Assembly (NCBI GenBank): GCA_034112285.1
Contig: JAWUVP010000016.1
Location: 25,834 to 89,833, forward strand
Length of the DNA stretch: 64,000 bases
DNA from: JAWUVP01 sp034112285
GTDB lineage: Bacteria; Pseudomonadota; Gammaproteobacteria; JABDGN01
Reading direction: 5' to 3'
The notes beneath the pieces are model-generated. The model was not told the origin of the DNA and ran no database searches. It worked only from the letters and a program-made list of their open reading frames with translations. Positions 15,768 to 26,401 of this stretch are shown here, piece by piece. The number at the start of each line of letters is the position of its first letter. Positions within the stretch are counted from its first letter, which is position 1. Position numbers and translations under genes: made by a program.

Positions 15768-16391
15768 ATGACAATCAGCCAGTACGTAAACATGTCAATC
15801 AGTCTGCTTGCTGTGCTTAATCCATTGGGAGGAGCCGCTATCTACTTATCAATGATTGGTGGTTTTAGTGACGCTGATTTAAAAGCTATTCCGCCACGCT
15901 TTACCATCGGGGTTATCGTTACGCTGCTAATTAGCTTTTGGGTTGGTCATTATTTTCTAACGTTGTTTGGCATTAATTTACCCTCTTTCCAAGTAGCCGG
16001 TGGCCTTATTTTAGTGTTAATTGGTTTGGGTCAGATTTTACCTAAAGCTGAAAGTGATTCCAGCACTACCCCAGTTAGCGAAAAAAAAGCAAATATTGCC
16101 ATTGTTCCGCTCGCCATACCCCTTGTCGCCGGGCCGGGTGGAATTGCCATAGTTATCTCTGATGCTGAGATTATGCACTCCCATCTAATTGACAAGTTTA
16201 TTTTCTGCCTAATTCTCATTGTGTTAGGTTTATTTATGGGCGTTATGATCAAATATGCACCCAGCATTGGCAAAAAATTGGGTAGTGCAGCGATGAGCAC
16301 GGTTGCCCGCGTGATGGGGTTGATTATTGCCGCTATTGGCATGAACATGTTAGCGCATGGCATGCTCAGCCTATTCCCTGGCTTGCAATGA
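15768..16391 (+). CDS. MarC-family integral membrane protein
   Basis: A 207-residue protein with six hydrophobic helices and the MarC/UPF0056 motifs NPLGGAAIYLSM (residues 18-29), the second half-motif AIPLVAGPGGIAIV (near 115-128) and the C-terminal VARVMGLIIAAIGMNM. Both half-motifs contain the small-residue pattern of an inverted-repeat transporter fold. Earlier claims of a role in multiple antibiotic resistance have not held up; the substrate is unknown. It is transcribed alone between its own promoter and a terminator. Confidence 0.92.
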   Translation: MTISQYVNMSISLLAVLNPLGGAAIYLSMIGGFSDADLKAIPPRFTIGVIVTLLISFWVGHYFLTLFGINLPSFQVAGGLILVLIGLGQILPKAESDSSTTPVSEKKANIAIVPLAIPLVAGPGGIAIVISDAEIMHSHLIDKFIFCLILIVLGLFMGVMIKYAPSIGKKLGSAAMSTVARVMGLIIAAIGMNMLAHGMLSLFPGLQ

Positions 16392-16414
16392 TTGTGCTTT
16401 TTTCAAATTATTAA

Positions 16415-16456
16415 CCTGCTTTAGTTTATCGATAACCAAAGCAGGCTAGGCTTTTT
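16415..16456 (+). terminator. Terminator after marC
   Basis: Stem CCTGCTTT (16415-16422) and AAAGCAGG (16438-16445), followed after six bases by TTTTTATTTTT. Confidence 0.65.
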
Positions 16457-16473
16457 ATTTTTCTAGGTTCTTC

Positions 16474-17733
16474 ATGTCTTATCCTCGCAGTAAATTTTTA
16501 CCTTGGCTTATTTGGGCTTTAGCCTCTAGCTTTGTCTTTTATAAGTATGTACTTGAGGTAGCGCCGAGCGTTATGGCCCATGAGCTAATGGCCACCTTTC
16601 ACTTAACCGGCACACAGCTAGGCAATTTAGCGGCTTGTTATTTCTATGCTTATTTGTGTATGCAAATACCGGTGGGGGTTTTGTTAGACCGATTTGCTGC
16701 CCGTAATATTATTGCCATAGCTATCTTAATCTGTGCACTGGCCACCGGCCTGTTTAGTTATACTGATAATTTAAATGTTGCTTATCTTAGCCGCATTTTA
16801 GTCGGACTTTTTGGCGCCTTTTCAGCGGTGGGCACAATGAAGTTAGTCACCTTATTATTTCCCAGCCACCGTTTTGCCCTGCTCTCTGGCTTAATGATGA
16901 CAGTAGCGATGATTGGAGCGGTTGTGGGGCAAGGGCCTTTGGCATTTAGTGTTGGACATATTGGCTGGCGCCATAGCATGTTGATACTGGCAGCGCTGGG
17001 CGTTATATTGACGCTGGTCTTTTTTGTTTTATCCGGCCATAAAACTGAAGATGTGCCGCATCAAAAACGTACTTTTGCACAGGTGTGGCAAGGCCTTAAG
17101 GTGATTGTTTGTAACCGCAATAGCTGGCTAATTGCCTTGTATTCTGGGCTCGCGTTTGCGCCGATTAATGCCTTTGCAGGGCTGTGGGGCATTCCGTATT
17201 TAACCGAGGTGTATCATGTTGCACGCACGCAAATGGCGGGAGTGGTGTCATTAACGTTTATTGGCTTTGCCATTGGCGCGCCCTTATCGGGCTGGTACTC
17301 CAGCTATTTAGGTAAGCGTAAAATAGTGATGCTAGCCGGAACCGTGTTAGCGCTCGCCTGCTTATTGGTCTGTTTGTATGTGCACCTCCCATTATTTTGG
17401 TTGGCGGTAACCCTGTTTATTATGGGGTTTTTTATTAGCTTTTTCTTTGTCTCGTTTGCCTATATAAGTGAATTAAACCCGCACCACTTTGCCGGCTCGA
17501 GCATAGGCTTTATTAATATGTTTAACGCCTTGTGTGGCGCCGTGTCCGAGCCTTTGATTGGCAAACTGTTGGATTCACACTGGTCGGGAAAAATGGTTGA
17601 TGGTGCGCGTTATTTTGCCGCACAAAATTACCACCATGCGTTAGCCATTTTGCCTGTAGGCTTGGTAGTGGCGATTGTGTTGCTTATCTTTACAAAAGAA
17701 ACGTATGGCGTGCAAAATAATAGTTCAACCTAA
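16474..17733 (+). CDS. Major facilitator superfamily transporter
   Basis: A 419-residue protein with 12 hydrophobic helices in two halves. The loop between helices 2 and 3 reads PVGVLLDRFAARN, the MFS G-x-x-x-D-R motif A. The central loop (about residues 190-215) is short and basic (HKTEDVPHQKRTF), and the half-2 motif is GWYSSYLGKRK. The N-terminus FYKYVLEVAPSVM resembles a group common in Legionella and Coxiella relatives. The substrate cannot be told. Its gene follows the marC terminator, so it is probably transcribed separately. Confidence 0.9.
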   Translation: MSYPRSKFLPWLIWALASSFVFYKYVLEVAPSVMAHELMATFHLTGTQLGNLAACYFYAYLCMQIPVGVLLDRFAARNIIAIAILICALATGLFSYTDNLNVAYLSRILVGLFGAFSAVGTMKLVTLLFPSHRFALLSGLMMTVAMIGAVVGQGPLAFSVGHIGWRHSMLILAALGVILTLVFFVLSGHKTEDVPHQKRTFAQVWQGLKVIVCNRNSWLIALYSGLAFAPINAFAGLWGIPYLTEVYHVARTQMAGVVSLTFIGFAIGAPLSGWYSSYLGKRKIVMLAGTVLALACLLVCLYVHLPLFWLAVTLFIMGFFISFFFVSFAYISELNPHHFAGSSIGFINMFNALCGAVSEPLIGKLLDSHWSGKMVDGARYFAAQNYHHALAILPVGLVVAIVLLIFTKETYGVQNNSST

Positions 17734-17822
17734 CGTTTACTCAATAACGCCGGCAAAAGGCAAAAGACTTTTCATTCGAATATGATTATAATTGCCCTTA
17801 TCTCTATTGAAACAGGTTTATT

Positions 17823-18743
17823 ATGCGCATTATAGTTCGTGGATTCTGCCTAGTATGGCTTCTCTTATTAACCGCCTGTGCAGGCAGTCGGCCAATGCTT
17901 AATATTCCCGCGCAACAACCTTTACGCGTTGAAAAAATTGCCCAGCCTGATGTTGCGCTCGTGCTCGGTGGTGGCGGCGCGCGTGGCATGGCCCATGTTG
18001 GCGTTATTAAAGTATTAGCGAAGGCCGGCGTGCCCATTAATTTGATTGTTGGTACCAGTGCCGGCAGTATTGTAGGCGCCATTTATGCGGACCAAGGCAG
18101 CGCGAAACAAGTGATATCGACATTTAAACATATTGGCTTCTGGGATATTGCCGATATTAATAATTTCCCAACGCGCGCGGGCATTATGCAAGGCTATCAT
18201 CTACAACGTTTTTTATTAAAGCATATGCATGCTCGTACCTTTGCTGAGCTTAAAATTCCTTTTATTGTAAGCACCACTAATTTGCGTACCGGTGAGGTCT
18301 TCCCTATTACCAGCGGACCTGTCGCAGCGGCGGTGCAAGCCTCGGCAGCCATTCCTGGTTTATTTAATCCTGTGCATCTGTATGGCCATATCCTTATTGA
18401 TGGTGGAATGTCTGATCCTGTTGCGGTTAACTTGGCCGAACCCTTTCATCCCAAAATCATTATTGCCGTAGATGTTGCCAAGCAATTAAGTGAAGTGATG
18501 CCGGCAACAGCCGATGAAACCCTCGCCCGTGCGAAAGTGATTCGCCAAATGGCTGTGACTCAATTTAGCGCCCAAAATGCAGACGTTGTCATTCGCCCCG
18601 CAATAGGTACCACCAATGTATTTCAACTCGGCAAGAAAGAACAGCTGTTTGCCGAAGGTGAGCGTGCAGCCCAGGAAGCATTGCCACAAATTTTACGGCT
18701 CTTGCGTGATAAACATATTGCTTTGCAACACAAACACCGTTAA
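17823..18743 (+). CDS. Patatin-like phospholipase, probable lipoprotein (RssA-like)
   Basis: A 306-residue protein. The N-terminus is a lipoprotein signal with lipobox LTAC (Cys19). The patatin fold follows: oxyanion loop GGGGARG at 49-55, nucleophile elbow GTSAG with Ser79, and the catalytic Asp193 in IDGGMSDP. Both members of the Ser-Asp dyad are therefore present. Such proteins hydrolyse phospholipid acyl esters; the RssA/NTE-like group in bacteria is mostly uncharacterised, though members in intracellular pathogens can be virulence factors. Membrane attachment in the periplasm or outer membrane is predicted. It precedes nhaA by 72 nt in the same direction. Confidence 0.92.
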   Translation: MRIIVRGFCLVWLLLLTACAGSRPMLNIPAQQPLRVEKIAQPDVALVLGGGGARGMAHVGVIKVLAKAGVPINLIVGTSAGSIVGAIYADQGSAKQVISTFKHIGFWDIADINNFPTRAGIMQGYHLQRFLLKHMHARTFAELKIPFIVSTTNLRTGEVFPITSGPVAAAVQASAAIPGLFNPVHLYGHILIDGGMSDPVAVNLAEPFHPKIIIAVDVAKQLSEVMPATADETLARAKVIRQMAVTQFSAQNADVVIRPAIGTTNVFQLGKKEQLFAEGERAAQEALPQILRLLRDKHIALQHKHR

Positions 18744-18815
18744 TTAGTGTATGGTTGATTTTCGGTTGCGCATGTTGTTGTAGCGTAGATAATTGTTAAC
18801 ACCCTTGAGGTTATT

Positions 18816-19994
18816 ATGATCATAAAGTCTATTCGCAGCTTTCTGCGTATTGAGGCGGCCAGCGGAATCTTATTAATCGCGACGTTAATCTTGGTTTTAA
18901 TTGCTGCGAATACCCCACTGTTTCCTCTGTACCAAAAAATTCTCGCTATTCCCGTACAAATTCGAATAGGCGCGCTCGATATATTTAAGCCTTTAGAACT
19001 TTGGGTTAATGATGGTCTGATGGCGTTATTTTTTATGTTGCTAGCCCTAGAAATAAAACGTGAAATTCTTGATGGTGAGCTTTCTTCAGCGTCAAAATTG
19101 GCGCTGCCTTTATTTGCAGCAGTTGGTGGCATCGTGGCACCTATTGCCATTTACTTTTTAGTTATTGGCACCCATAGCCTTTACCGCCCTGGATGGGCAA
19201 TTCCTACCACCACGGATATTGCCTTAGTTTTAGGCCTGTTATCATTGCTGGGCAAACGCATCCCCATGAATTTAAAATTGTTTTTAGTGGCTCTGTCTAT
19301 AGTCGATGATATTGTCGCCATCGTGTTAATCGCCGTGTTTTATAGTAATCAAATTGCTTTTTTACCGCTCGCAATAGGCCTTGTAGGCATCATCATTATG
19401 GCCGTCATGGGCTATAAACGAGTAGGTAACATTAGTTTATATATGGTGATTGGGGCAATCGTCTGGGTAGCCATTCTCAAGTCTGGCGTGCATGCAACGC
19501 TAGCTGGGCTTGCGGTAGGTTTTTGTGTTCCACTAACGGCAAGTCACCCTGAGCAAGAATCACCTTTAAAAAGTTTAGAGCATACCCTACACCCATGGGT
19601 TGCGTTTTTAATCATGCCCATCTTTGTATTTATGAATGCCGGCATACCTTTTCAGACCGTAGAAGGCCTCACGCTTTTTTCCCCCATGCCTATTGGCATA
19701 GCGTTAGGCTTATTTATTGGCAAACAAGTTGGTATTTTCAGCTTTACGTTTCTTGCAGTGAAACTAGGCTTGGCACGCTTACCGCAAGGGGTAAATTGGT
19801 GGCATGTCTATGGTATTGCCGTGATGTCTGGTGTTGGCTTTACTATGAGCTTATTTATTGCCTCCTTAGCATTTGGCGAGGGCTCGCTAGAAATTATTAG
19901 CCGCCAAGGCATTATTTTCGGCTCGTTCCTTGCTGCAGCGGTGGGCATGCTAATACTTTTTGTCGCCGGGAAATCTTCACCAGGGCGATGCTAG
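18816..19994 (+). CDS. nhaA: Na+/H+ antiporter NhaA
   Basis: A 392-residue antiporter with about 12 helices. The transport site is visible in the segments TTDIALVLGLLSLLG (Asp133 region of E. coli) and VALSIVDDIVAIVLIAVFY, which carries the adjacent Asp pair equivalent to Asp163/Asp164. The start segment SFLRIEAASGILL and ALEIKREILDGEL are also NhaA hallmarks, and the length equals the E. coli protein (388). It expels sodium in exchange for protons at alkaline pH. GAGG precedes the ATG at 18816. Confidence 0.96.
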   Translation: MIIKSIRSFLRIEAASGILLIATLILVLIAANTPLFPLYQKILAIPVQIRIGALDIFKPLELWVNDGLMALFFMLLALEIKREILDGELSSASKLALPLFAAVGGIVAPIAIYFLVIGTHSLYRPGWAIPTTTDIALVLGLLSLLGKRIPMNLKLFLVALSIVDDIVAIVLIAVFYSNQIAFLPLAIGLVGIIIMAVMGYKRVGNISLYMVIGAIVWVAILKSGVHATLAGLAVGFCVPLTASHPEQESPLKSLEHTLHPWVAFLIMPIFVFMNAGIPFQTVEGLTLFSPMPIGIALGLFIGKQVGIFSFTFLAVKLGLARLPQGVNWWHVYGIAVMSGVGFTMSLFIASLAFGEGSLEIISRQGIIFGSFLAAAVGMLILFVAGKSSPGRC

Positions 19995-20182
19995 AAGTAA
20001 CTTGAGAAGCCACTCTTGGAGAATGGTCTAGCAAGTCTCCGTTGCTAGGTAACGTTTATCCACAACAGGCCTGCATGGTGAATTCAACTAAATAGTCTCA
20101 ATAAGGGCAGAATGTGGCTAAAGCCAAGTCTTGACGACTAATAATCTCGACAACATGTAGGCGACCATTATTAAGAGGCAAT

Positions 20183-20210
20183 AAAAAACCACGCTAGTGC
20201 GTGGTTTTTT
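20183..20210. terminator. Bidirectional terminator between nhaA and rplQ
   Basis: AAAAAACCACGC-TAGT-GCGTGGTTTTTT forms a perfect hairpin with A and T tails, so it can stop both the plus-strand nhaA transcript and the minus-strand alpha operon. Confidence 0.9.
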
Positions 20211-20229
20211 ATACAGAGAAAATAAAGCC

Positions 20230-20670
20230 TTATGCTTCGCTGGCAACTTCTTCTGTTTTATCTTTAGCAACGTGCTCAATATTAGGCGTGGTGTTTTTCT
20301 CACCTTTAATAGGCGCTAATTCAACAAGCTGTACGATTGCCATTGGCGCATTATCGTCTTTACGATAACCTGTTTTGATGATTCGTACATAACCACCTGG
20401 ACGGGTTTTGTTACGAGGTCCTAAATCATCAAATAATTTTCTAACCGCATCTTTGTCGCGTAAGCGAGCAAATGCTAAGCGACGATTAGAAACGCTATCT
20501 TCTTTCGCAAGCGTAATCAATGGCTCTGCAACACGCAGTAATTCTTTCGCTTTTGGCAAAGTAGTCTTGATTGTTTCATGTTGAAACAACGAAGTGGCCA
20601 TGTTTTTAAACATCGCTTTACGATGGCTACTATTTCTGTTTAATTGACGACCTGACTGTCTATGACGCAT
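20230..20670 (-). CDS. rplQ: 50S ribosomal protein L17
   Basis: A 146-residue protein with the L17 start [20 protein letters not shown] and the core [17 protein letters not shown]. coli L17 has 127 residues; the surplus is a hydrophilic, acidic C-terminal tail from about residue 118 ([20 protein letters not shown]). It is the last gene of the alpha operon, 25 nt after rpoA, with a strong terminator behind it. Confidence 0.97.
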   Translation of the reverse strand: MRHRQSGRQLNRNSSHRKAMFKNMATSLFQHETIKTTLPKAKELLRVAEPLITLAKEDSVSNRRLAFARLRDKDAVRKLFDDLGPRNKTRPGGYVRIIKTGYRKDDNAPMAIVQLVELAPIKGEKNTTPNIEHVAKDKTEEVASEA

Positions 20671-20695
20671 GGGTAATTCCTCTTTCTATCTGCTG

Positions 20696-21688
20696 TTACG
20701 CGGCTTCGTTGGTTAGGCTAACTGGTGGCCAAGTGTCAAGCTTCATGCCTAGTGACAAGCCACGCGATGCTAACACGTCTTTGATTTCGTTTAATGATTT
20801 TTTACCTAAGTTAGGTGCTTTCAAAAGCTCCATTTCACTACGTTGTACTAAATCACCAATGTAAAAAATATTTTCTGCTTTTAAGCAGTTTGCTGAACGC
20901 ACCGTTAACTCTAAATCGTCAACAGATTGCACCAAGATAGGGTCAACCGTCTCTTCTTCAGTTTTGTTGCGGCTAGGCGCTGTTGTTTCTAAATCAACAA
21001 AAGCGGCTAATTGGAATTGTAAGATGTTTGCTGCACGACGAATCGCTTGCTCTGGATCTAATGTTCCATCAGTTTCAACGTCTAATACTAATTTGTCTAA
21101 ATCAGTACGTTGCTCAACACGCGCATTTTCAACGCTATAAGCAACACGGCTCACAGGACTGAATGAAGCGTCAAGCTGTAATAAACCGACAGGTTTAGTC
21201 GTATCTTCAGCCGTCACACGTGAAACAACAGGTTGATAACCACAACCACGCTGAACGACCATACTCATGTTCAGATCACCAGCATCGGTAAGATGCGCAA
21301 TAACATGGTCTGGATTAACTATCTCAACATCATGCTCCAAAGTAATATCACCAGCAGTAACAGTACCCGGACCTTTTTTGTTTAACTGTAAAGTCACTTC
21401 ATCGCGACCCTCAAGTTTGAAAGCAACGCCCTTAAGGTTTAGCAATACATCAATAACATCTTCTTCAACGCCTTCGACAGAGCTGTATTCATGTAATACA
21501 CCTTCAATTTTAGCTTCTACAACAGCACAACCAGCCATTGAAGATAATAGAATACGGCGTAACACATTGCCTAGGGTATGGCCAAAACCACGCTCAAAAG
21601 GCTCTAATGTGATTTTGAAATGATTATCGTTGAACTTTTCAACATCAATCGCTGTAGGGGTTAAAAAATCTGTAACTTGATCTAACAT
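20696..21688 (-). CDS. rpoA: RNA polymerase alpha subunit
   Basis: A 330-residue protein. The N-terminal dimerisation domain includes [23 protein letters not shown] (residues 31-53) and the beta/beta' contact region. The C-terminal domain contains [20 protein letters not shown] and [27 protein letters not shown], which bind UP elements and activators. Length equals E. coli RpoA (329). It sits between rpsD and rplQ as in the standard alpha operon. Confidence 0.98.
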   Translation of the reverse strand: MLDQVTDFLTPTAIDVEKFNDNHFKITLEPFERGFGHTLGNVLRRILLSSMAGCAVVEAKIEGVLHEYSSVEGVEEDVIDVLLNLKGVAFKLEGRDEVTLQLNKKGPGTVTAGDITLEHDVEIVNPDHVIAHLTDAGDLNMSMVVQRGCGYQPVVSRVTAEDTTKPVGLLQLDASFSPVSRVAYSVENARVEQRTDLDKLVLDVETDGTLDPEQAIRRAANILQFQLAAFVDLETTAPSRNKTEEETVDPILVQSVDDLELTVRSANCLKAENIFYIGDLVQRSEMELLKAPNLGKKSLNEIKDVLASRGLSLGMKLDTWPPVSLTNEAA

Positions 21689-21743
21689 TTATTACCTCAT
21701 AATCCAAAAAACTTGCCGCTGAATAGAGCGGCAAAAAACTAAT

Positions 21744-22364
21744 TTACTTAGAGTACAGCTCAACAACCAATTGCTCATTGATTTCAGCTGGCAACTCACT
21801 ACGCTCTGGCAACGTTTTAAAAGTGGCCTTCATGTCCTTAGCGTTAACGTCGATCCATTCAACAGGGGCACGCTGTTCAGATAACTCTAGAGCGGCTTGA
21901 ATACGACCTTGTGTACGTGATTTTTCGCGTACTTGTATAATTTCACCCGGCTGTACACTGAATGAAGGAATGTTAACGACAGTCTCATTAACCATAATCG
22001 CTTTATGGTTTACTAACTGACGAGCTTCTGCACGTGTTGAAGCGAAACCACTGCGATATACTACGTTATCTAGACGTTGCTCAAGAAGGAATAACAAGTT
22101 TTCACCCGTAGCGCCTTTCTTTTTGGCAGCTTTTTTATAGTAATTACGAAATTGCTTTTCTAGCACGCCATACAACCGACGGATTAATTGCTTTTGGCGT
22201 AATTGAACACCATAGTCAGATAATCGTGTGCGACGTAAGCCGTGTTGACCAGGAGGTACGTCAGCTTTACATTTAGATGCTAGTGAACGTACACCACTTT
22301 TAAGGTATAAATCAGTGCCTTCGCGGCGAGATAATTTACATTTTGGACCAATATATTTTGCCAT
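21744..22364 (-). CDS. rpsD: 30S ribosomal protein S4
   Basis: A 206-residue S4 beginning [19 protein letters not shown], with the S4 RNA-binding domain [20 protein letters not shown] near residues 97-116. Length equals E. coli S4 (206). It lacks the zinc-binding Cys set of some homologues. In E. coli S4 represses translation of the alpha operon; whether the leader here keeps that pseudoknot cannot be judged by eye. Confidence 0.98.
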   Translation of the reverse strand: MAKYIGPKCKLSRREGTDLYLKSGVRSLASKCKADVPPGQHGLRRTRLSDYGVQLRQKQLIRRLYGVLEKQFRNYYKKAAKKKGATGENLLFLLEQRLDNVVYRSGFASTRAEARQLVNHKAIMVNETVVNIPSFSVQPGEIIQVREKSRTQGRIQAALELSEQRAPVEWIDVNAKDMKATFKTLPERSELPAEINEQLVVELYSK

Positions 22365-22381
22365 TTTCTTCGTTCCTCAGC

Positions 22382-22771
22382 TTATACGCGACGTTTTTTC
22401 GGCGGGCGACAACCATTATGTGGGATTGGAGTTCGGTCTTCGATACTTCCAACTGTTATGCCTGCGCCATTAAATGCGCGGACAGCAGACTCACGGCCGG
22501 GGCCAGGTCCTTTAATACGTACATCTACGCGAGTCATTTTAAATTCTTCTTTAACCGTGTTGGCTAAATTATCTGCTGCTACCTGAGCGGCAAAAGGAGT
22601 GTGTTTACGAGAGCTAGTAAAACCAGCTGCACCAGAGCTAGACTGACGTAAAGAGTTACCTTGACGGTCTGTTACTGTAACAATCGTGTTATTGAATGAA
22701 GCATGAATATGAAGAATACCTTCACTCACAACTCTTTTCGCTTTTTTGGTTTTACGCTTTGCGTCTGACAT
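22382..22771 (-). CDS. rpsK: 30S ribosomal protein S11
   Basis: A 129-residue protein with core [39 protein letters not shown] and the C-terminal [16 protein letters not shown]. It forms part of the 30S platform. Order rpsM-rpsK-rpsD is conserved. Confidence 0.98.
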   Translation of the reverse strand: MSDAKRKTKKAKRVVSEGILHIHASFNNTIVTVTDRQGNSLRQSSSGAAGFTSSRKHTPFAAQVAADNLANTVKEEFKMTRVDVRIKGPGPGRESAVRAFNGAGITVGSIEDRTPIPHNGCRPPKKRRV

Positions 22772-22794
22772 AATCTATTCCTAAATGTTGTAAG

Positions 22795-23151
22795 TTAACC
22801 GCGAATTGGCTTACGAGGGCCTTTACGGGTTCTAGCATTTGTTTTCGTACGTTGACCGCGCAATGGCAAGCCTCGACGATGACGAATACCACGGTAGCAC
22901 TTTAAATCAATTAAGCGCTTAATATTCATCGCAATTTCACGGCGAAGATCACCTTCGATAGTGAATTTAGTCACTTCACTACGCAAAGTTTCAATCTCTG
23001 CTTCTGTTAAGTCTTTAATTTTTGCTGCCCGCTTAATGCTGACTGCATCACAAATCTTTTGTGCTCGCGGACGACCAATACCAAAGATTGAGGTTAAAGC
23101 AATCTCTGTATGCTTATGGTCTGGAACATTTACTCCGCCTATACGCGCCAT
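22795..23151 (-). CDS. rpsM: 30S ribosomal protein S13
   Basis: A 118-residue protein beginning [19 protein letters not shown], with the C-terminal [20 protein letters not shown] that reaches the subunit bridge and P-site tRNA. It is the first gene of the alpha operon and has its own upstream promoter. Confidence 0.98.
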   Translation of the reverse strand: MARIGGVNVPDHKHTEIALTSIFGIGRPRAQKICDAVSIKRAAKIKDLTEAEIETLRSEVTKFTIEGDLRREIAMNIKRLIDLKCYRGIRHRRGLPLRGQRTKTNARTRKGPRKPIRG

Positions 23152-23183
23152 CTAAAACTCCTAAGTGTTTCATTTTATTAACT

Positions 23184-23189
23184 ATTATA
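23184..23189 (-). promoter_or_regulatory. Probable -10 element of the alpha operon
   Basis: A perfect TATAAT on the minus strand, 32 nt before the rpsM ATG, lies in the 150-nt gap after rpmJ. The -35 region 17-18 nt upstream (TTTCCG/TTTTCC) is poor, so this call rests on the -10 and on position. Confidence 0.45.
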
Positions 23190-23301
23190 AAATCCGTAAT
23201 GTATACCGGAAAAGCCGGCAAGAATACACCGCTAACGGGGAAAAATCAAGCTTAAATAGCCAAAAAAGTATGTCTTTCTCAACCAAGCTATCAATACCAA
23301 A

Positions 23302-23415
23302 TTAACCTTGACGTTGCTTATGACGCGGTTCTTTACAGATAACGCGTACAACACCCTTACGGAGAACTATTTTACAATTACGACAAATCTTCTTTACTGA
23401 AGCTCCAACTTTCAT
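23302..23415 (-). CDS. rpmJ: 50S ribosomal protein L36
   Basis: A 37-residue protein reading [20 protein letters not shown], then [17 protein letters not shown]. The zinc ligands Cys11, Cys14, Cys27 and His32 are all present, so this is the zinc-binding type of L36. It ends the spc operon after secY, as in E. coli, with a 111-nt gap between them. Confidence 0.96.
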   Translation of the reverse strand: MKVGASVKKICRNCKIVLRKGVVRVICKEPRHKQRQG

Positions 23416-23526
23416 GCTTTTCTCTCTTAATCAATTGATTATTACACCAGGCCTAATACCAAAGCCTTTAACGCTCTGATTTTACACCATTTTTTCTATT
23501 TTCATCACCAGGATGAGAATGCTGTA

Positions 23527-24864
23527 TTAGCCGAACAAGCCACCACCGGTTATGCCTGTACCGCGAGTATTACCTTTCTTCATTAATGACTCATATTGGT
23601 GAGACATTAAATGTGACTGCACTTGAGCCATAAAGTCCATGAGTACCACGACAATAATAAGCAAAGAAGTACCACCGAAGTAGAAGGGAACATTCCAAAT
23701 TGCGGTTAGTATTTCTGGCACCAGCGCCACGCCCACTAAATACATCGACCCAACAAAGGTTAAACGCGTCATCACCGTATCAACATAACGTGCAGTTTGA
23801 TCGCCAGGCCTGATACCCGGGATGAATGCCCCAGATTTTTTCAAGTTGTCGGCAGTATCTTTTGGGTTCATCGTCAACGCAGTGTAAAAGAAGGCGAAGA
23901 AGATAATTAACGCGGCATATAATAGTATATAAACGGGCTGTCCTGGCGATAGCGCAAGTCCAATTTCACTTAACCAGTGCATATTGGGACCATGACCAAA
24001 CCAGCTAGCAAGCCCAGCAGGCACCGTGATGATGCTGGTAGCAAAAATAACAGGGATAACACCAGACATGTTGATTTTTAATGGCAGGTGGCTTGTTTGC
24101 GCTGCATAGAGACGCTTACCTTGCTGGCGTTGCGGGTAATTAATTTTAATACGCCGCTGTGCACGCTCCATAAAGACAACAAAAGCGGTAATCAGTAAAA
24201 TAGCGGCCAGAATTAGAAACAATGATATTACCGACATTTCACCTTGCTTTGCTTGGGTCAATGTCCGACCAACAGCACCAGGCAAGCCAGCAACAATTCC
24301 AGCGAAGATGATTAATGAAATACCGTTACCCACACCACGTTCAGTAATTTGTTCACCGAGCCACATTAAAAACATCGTGCCGGTTACCAAACATACAACA
24401 GCGGTAACATAAAAAGAAAAACTCGGGTTTAAGGCAATACCTTGGCTAGCCAATAACTTGGTCATACCAAAGGCTTGAACTGTGGCAAGGGCTAATGTAC
24501 CCATTCGAGTGTATTGATTTATCTTACGACGGCCAGATTCACCTTCTTTTTTCAATTGCTCAAGCCTAGGCGACACAGAAGAAAGTAACTGCACAATAAT
24601 CGATGCAGAAATATAAGGCATCACACTAAGGGCAAAGATAGTTAAACGGCGTAATGAACCACCCGAAAACAGATTAAACATACCCAATATTCCACCACCC
24701 GGTGAATCATTGAATAAATGCGCTAAACGACTAGGGTCTAAACCTGGAATAGGGACGTAAGAACCAATTCGAAATACAAATAAGCCAAACAGAACATATA
24801 ACAAACGACGTTTAAGTTCTCCTAAGCCACCTTGGCTTAAGCTTCCTGCGGATGGTTTGGCCAT
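23527..24864 (-). CDS. secY: Protein translocase channel subunit SecY
   Basis: A 445-residue inner-membrane protein with ten hydrophobic helices. The plug region is near residues 60-75 ([20 protein letters not shown]) and the basic cytoplasmic loop [21 protein letters not shown] lies near 246-266. Length matches E. coli SecY (443). Together with SecE (gene at 55353) it forms the export channel. It starts 4 nt after the rplO stop. Confidence 0.98.
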   Translation of the reverse strand: MAKPSAGSLSQGGLGELKRRLLYVLFGLFVFRIGSYVPIPGLDPSRLAHLFNDSPGGGILGMFNLFSGGSLRRLTIFALSVMPYISASIIVQLLSSVSPRLEQLKKEGESGRRKINQYTRMGTLALATVQAFGMTKLLASQGIALNPSFSFYVTAVVCLVTGTMFLMWLGEQITERGVGNGISLIIFAGIVAGLPGAVGRTLTQAKQGEMSVISLFLILAAILLITAFVVFMERAQRRIKINYPQRQQGKRLYAAQTSHLPLKINMSGVIPVIFATSIITVPAGLASWFGHGPNMHWLSEIGLALSPGQPVYILLYAALIIFFAFFYTALTMNPKDTADNLKKSGAFIPGIRPGDQTARYVDTVMTRLTFVGSMYLVGVALVPEILTAIWNVPFYFGGTSLLIIVVVLMDFMAQVQSHLMSHQYESLMKKGNTRGTGITGGGLFG

Positions 24865-24868
24865 TTAA

Positions 24869-25303
24869 TTATTCCTCGACTTTACCACCAGCAAGTTCAA
24901 TCGCTTTTAAAGCGCCTTTGCTAGCTTTGATGCCTTTTAATGTTACAGGTTTTGTGATTTCTCCAGATAACATAACTTTAGCGAATTTCATGGTACCACT
25001 GATAATTCCGGCCTTTTTTAGCGCGTTAAGATCAATAATATCAGCTTTAACTTTAGCTAATTCGTCTAAACGAACTTCAGCAGTTACTTTTGCTTTACGT
25101 GAACTAAAACCAAATTTAGGTAAGCGACGTTGAATTGGCATTTGACCGCCTTCAAATCCAACTTTATGGTAACCACCAGAACGAGACTTCTGGCCTTTCA
25201 CACCGCGACCACATGTTTTACCTAGTGTACAGCCGACACCGCGACCAACACGTTTAGCATTTTTTTTCGAGCCTTCTGCAGGCTTTAAAGTATTTAAGTG
25301 CAT
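24869..25303 (-). CDS. rplO: 50S ribosomal protein L15
   Basis: A 144-residue protein starting [21 protein letters not shown] chose the ATG at 25303, which matches the usual L15 N-terminus and follows the rpmD stop by 1 nt; an upstream in-frame ATG at 25312 would add MLN and overlap rpmD. The glycine-rich segment [20 protein letters not shown] contains two Cys residues that E. coli lacks. Confidence 0.97.
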   Translation of the reverse strand: MHLNTLKPAEGSKKNAKRVGRGVGCTLGKTCGRGVKGQKSRSGGYHKVGFEGGQMPIQRRLPKFGFSSRKAKVTAEVRLDELAKVKADIIDLNALKKAGIISGTMKFAKVMLSGEITKPVTLKGIKASKGALKAIELAGGKVEE

Positions 25304-25304
25304 A

Positions 25305-25511
25305 TTAAGCAACCTCTTCGACTTTAAGTAAGTATGCGACTTTATCGATCATACCTTTATTTTCTGGAGTCAATGGCACCACAACTGATTGGTGCATACG
25401 ACGACGTAGGCCAAGACCGAACACACTAGCGCAATGCTTTTTCGTGCGGCGATTCAAGCTACGTACTAATGTAACTTTAACCTGTGTAACTTTAACTTCT
25501 TTTTTAGCCAT
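25305..25511 (-). CDS. rpmD: 50S ribosomal protein L30
   Basis: A 68-residue L30 with the core [31 protein letters not shown]. The N-terminus ([10 protein letters not shown]) is slightly longer and the C-terminus (LLKVEEVA) extends beyond the usual 59 residues. It lies between rpsE and rplO. Confidence 0.96.
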   Translation of the reverse strand: MAKKEVKVTQVKVTLVRSLNRRTKKHCASVFGLGLRRRMHQSVVVPLTPENKGMIDKVAYLLKVEEVA

Positions 25512-25516
25512 TGGAT

Positions 25517-26026
25517 TTATCCTGTAATTTCTTCAACAGTTTTACCACGTTTACGCGCCACTTTTTCAGGCGAATTAATACGTTTCAGACCATTCAATGT
25601 TGCTCGCATAACGTTATCGGGATTAGATGAACCGTTGATTTTTGCCAACACATCCTCTATCCCTAACACTTCAAACACCGGGCGCATAGCGCCACCGGCA
25701 ATAATACCTGTACCAGTAGAAGCAGGCTTCATAAACACACGAGTAGCACCGTGACGCCCAACAATCTCATGATGTAACGTTTTACCGTTCAGATCAACGT
25801 CAATCATGTTTCTGCGTGCAGCTTCCATCGCTTTTTGAATGGCGACAGGTACTTCGCGTGCTTTACCGCGACCGATACCAACACGGCCATCTCCATCGCC
25901 TACAACGACAGAAGCAGAGAAACTAAAAATTCGTCCACCCTTGACTACTTTTGAGTTACGTTCAACCGCAACTAATTTTTCTTGTAAACCATCTGTTTGA
26001 TTTTGAGACTTTTGTTCAGCTGCCAT
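25517..26026 (-). CDS. rpsE: 30S ribosomal protein S5
   Basis: A 169-residue S5 with the double-stranded-RNA-binding-like N-terminal domain ([21 protein letters not shown], residues 31-51) and the C-terminal segment [23 protein letters not shown]. It takes part in translational fidelity. Length agrees with E. coli (167). Confidence 0.98.
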   Translation of the reverse strand: MAAEQKSQNQTDGLQEKLVAVERNSKVVKGGRIFSFSASVVVGDGDGRVGIGRGKAREVPVAIQKAMEAARRNMIDVDLNGKTLHHEIVGRHGATRVFMKPASTGTGIIAGGAMRPVFEVLGIEDVLAKINGSSNPDNVMRATLNGLKRINSPEKVARKRGKTVEEITG

Positions 26027-26035
26027 GTTTAACCC

Positions 26036-26392
26036 TTAAAACTGTAGACCGCTTTCACGAGCGGCATCGGCCAACGCTTGAACGCGACCATGATATTTAA
26101 AACCAGAACGGTCAAAAGCAACCTTCGTAACACCTGCTTTAACAGCACGTTCTGCAACCAGCTTACCAATAAACTTAGCGGCATCAATGTTTCCACCGTG
26201 CTTAAGCTCTTTGCGCGTTTCTTTATCAAGCGTTGAGGCGCTAGCCAAAACTTTACTGCCACATGGGGCAATAACTTGCGCATAAGTATGCATCGGAGTG
26301 CGATGAATCGACAAGCGAATCTCACCTAACTCTCTAATTTTATGTCTGGCGCGTGCACCACGACGTTTACGAACTTGTATCTTCTTATCCAT
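26036..26392 (-). CDS. rplR: 50S ribosomal protein L18
   Basis: A 118-residue protein with [18 protein letters not shown] and the C-terminal [26 protein letters not shown], the standard 5S-rRNA-binding L18. Confidence 0.98.
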   Translation of the reverse strand: MDKKIQVRKRRGARARHKIRELGEIRLSIHRTPMHTYAQVIAPCGSKVLASASTLDKETRKELKHGGNIDAAKFIGKLVAERAVKAGVTKVAFDRSGFKYHGRVQALADAARESGLQF

Positions 26393-26401
26393 AACTAAAC
26401 C

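Noticed and set aside
19995..20182. Possible small RNA gene between nhaA and rplQ
   Set aside because: Only the bidirectional terminator is structured; I found no promoter or conserved motif in the remaining bases.
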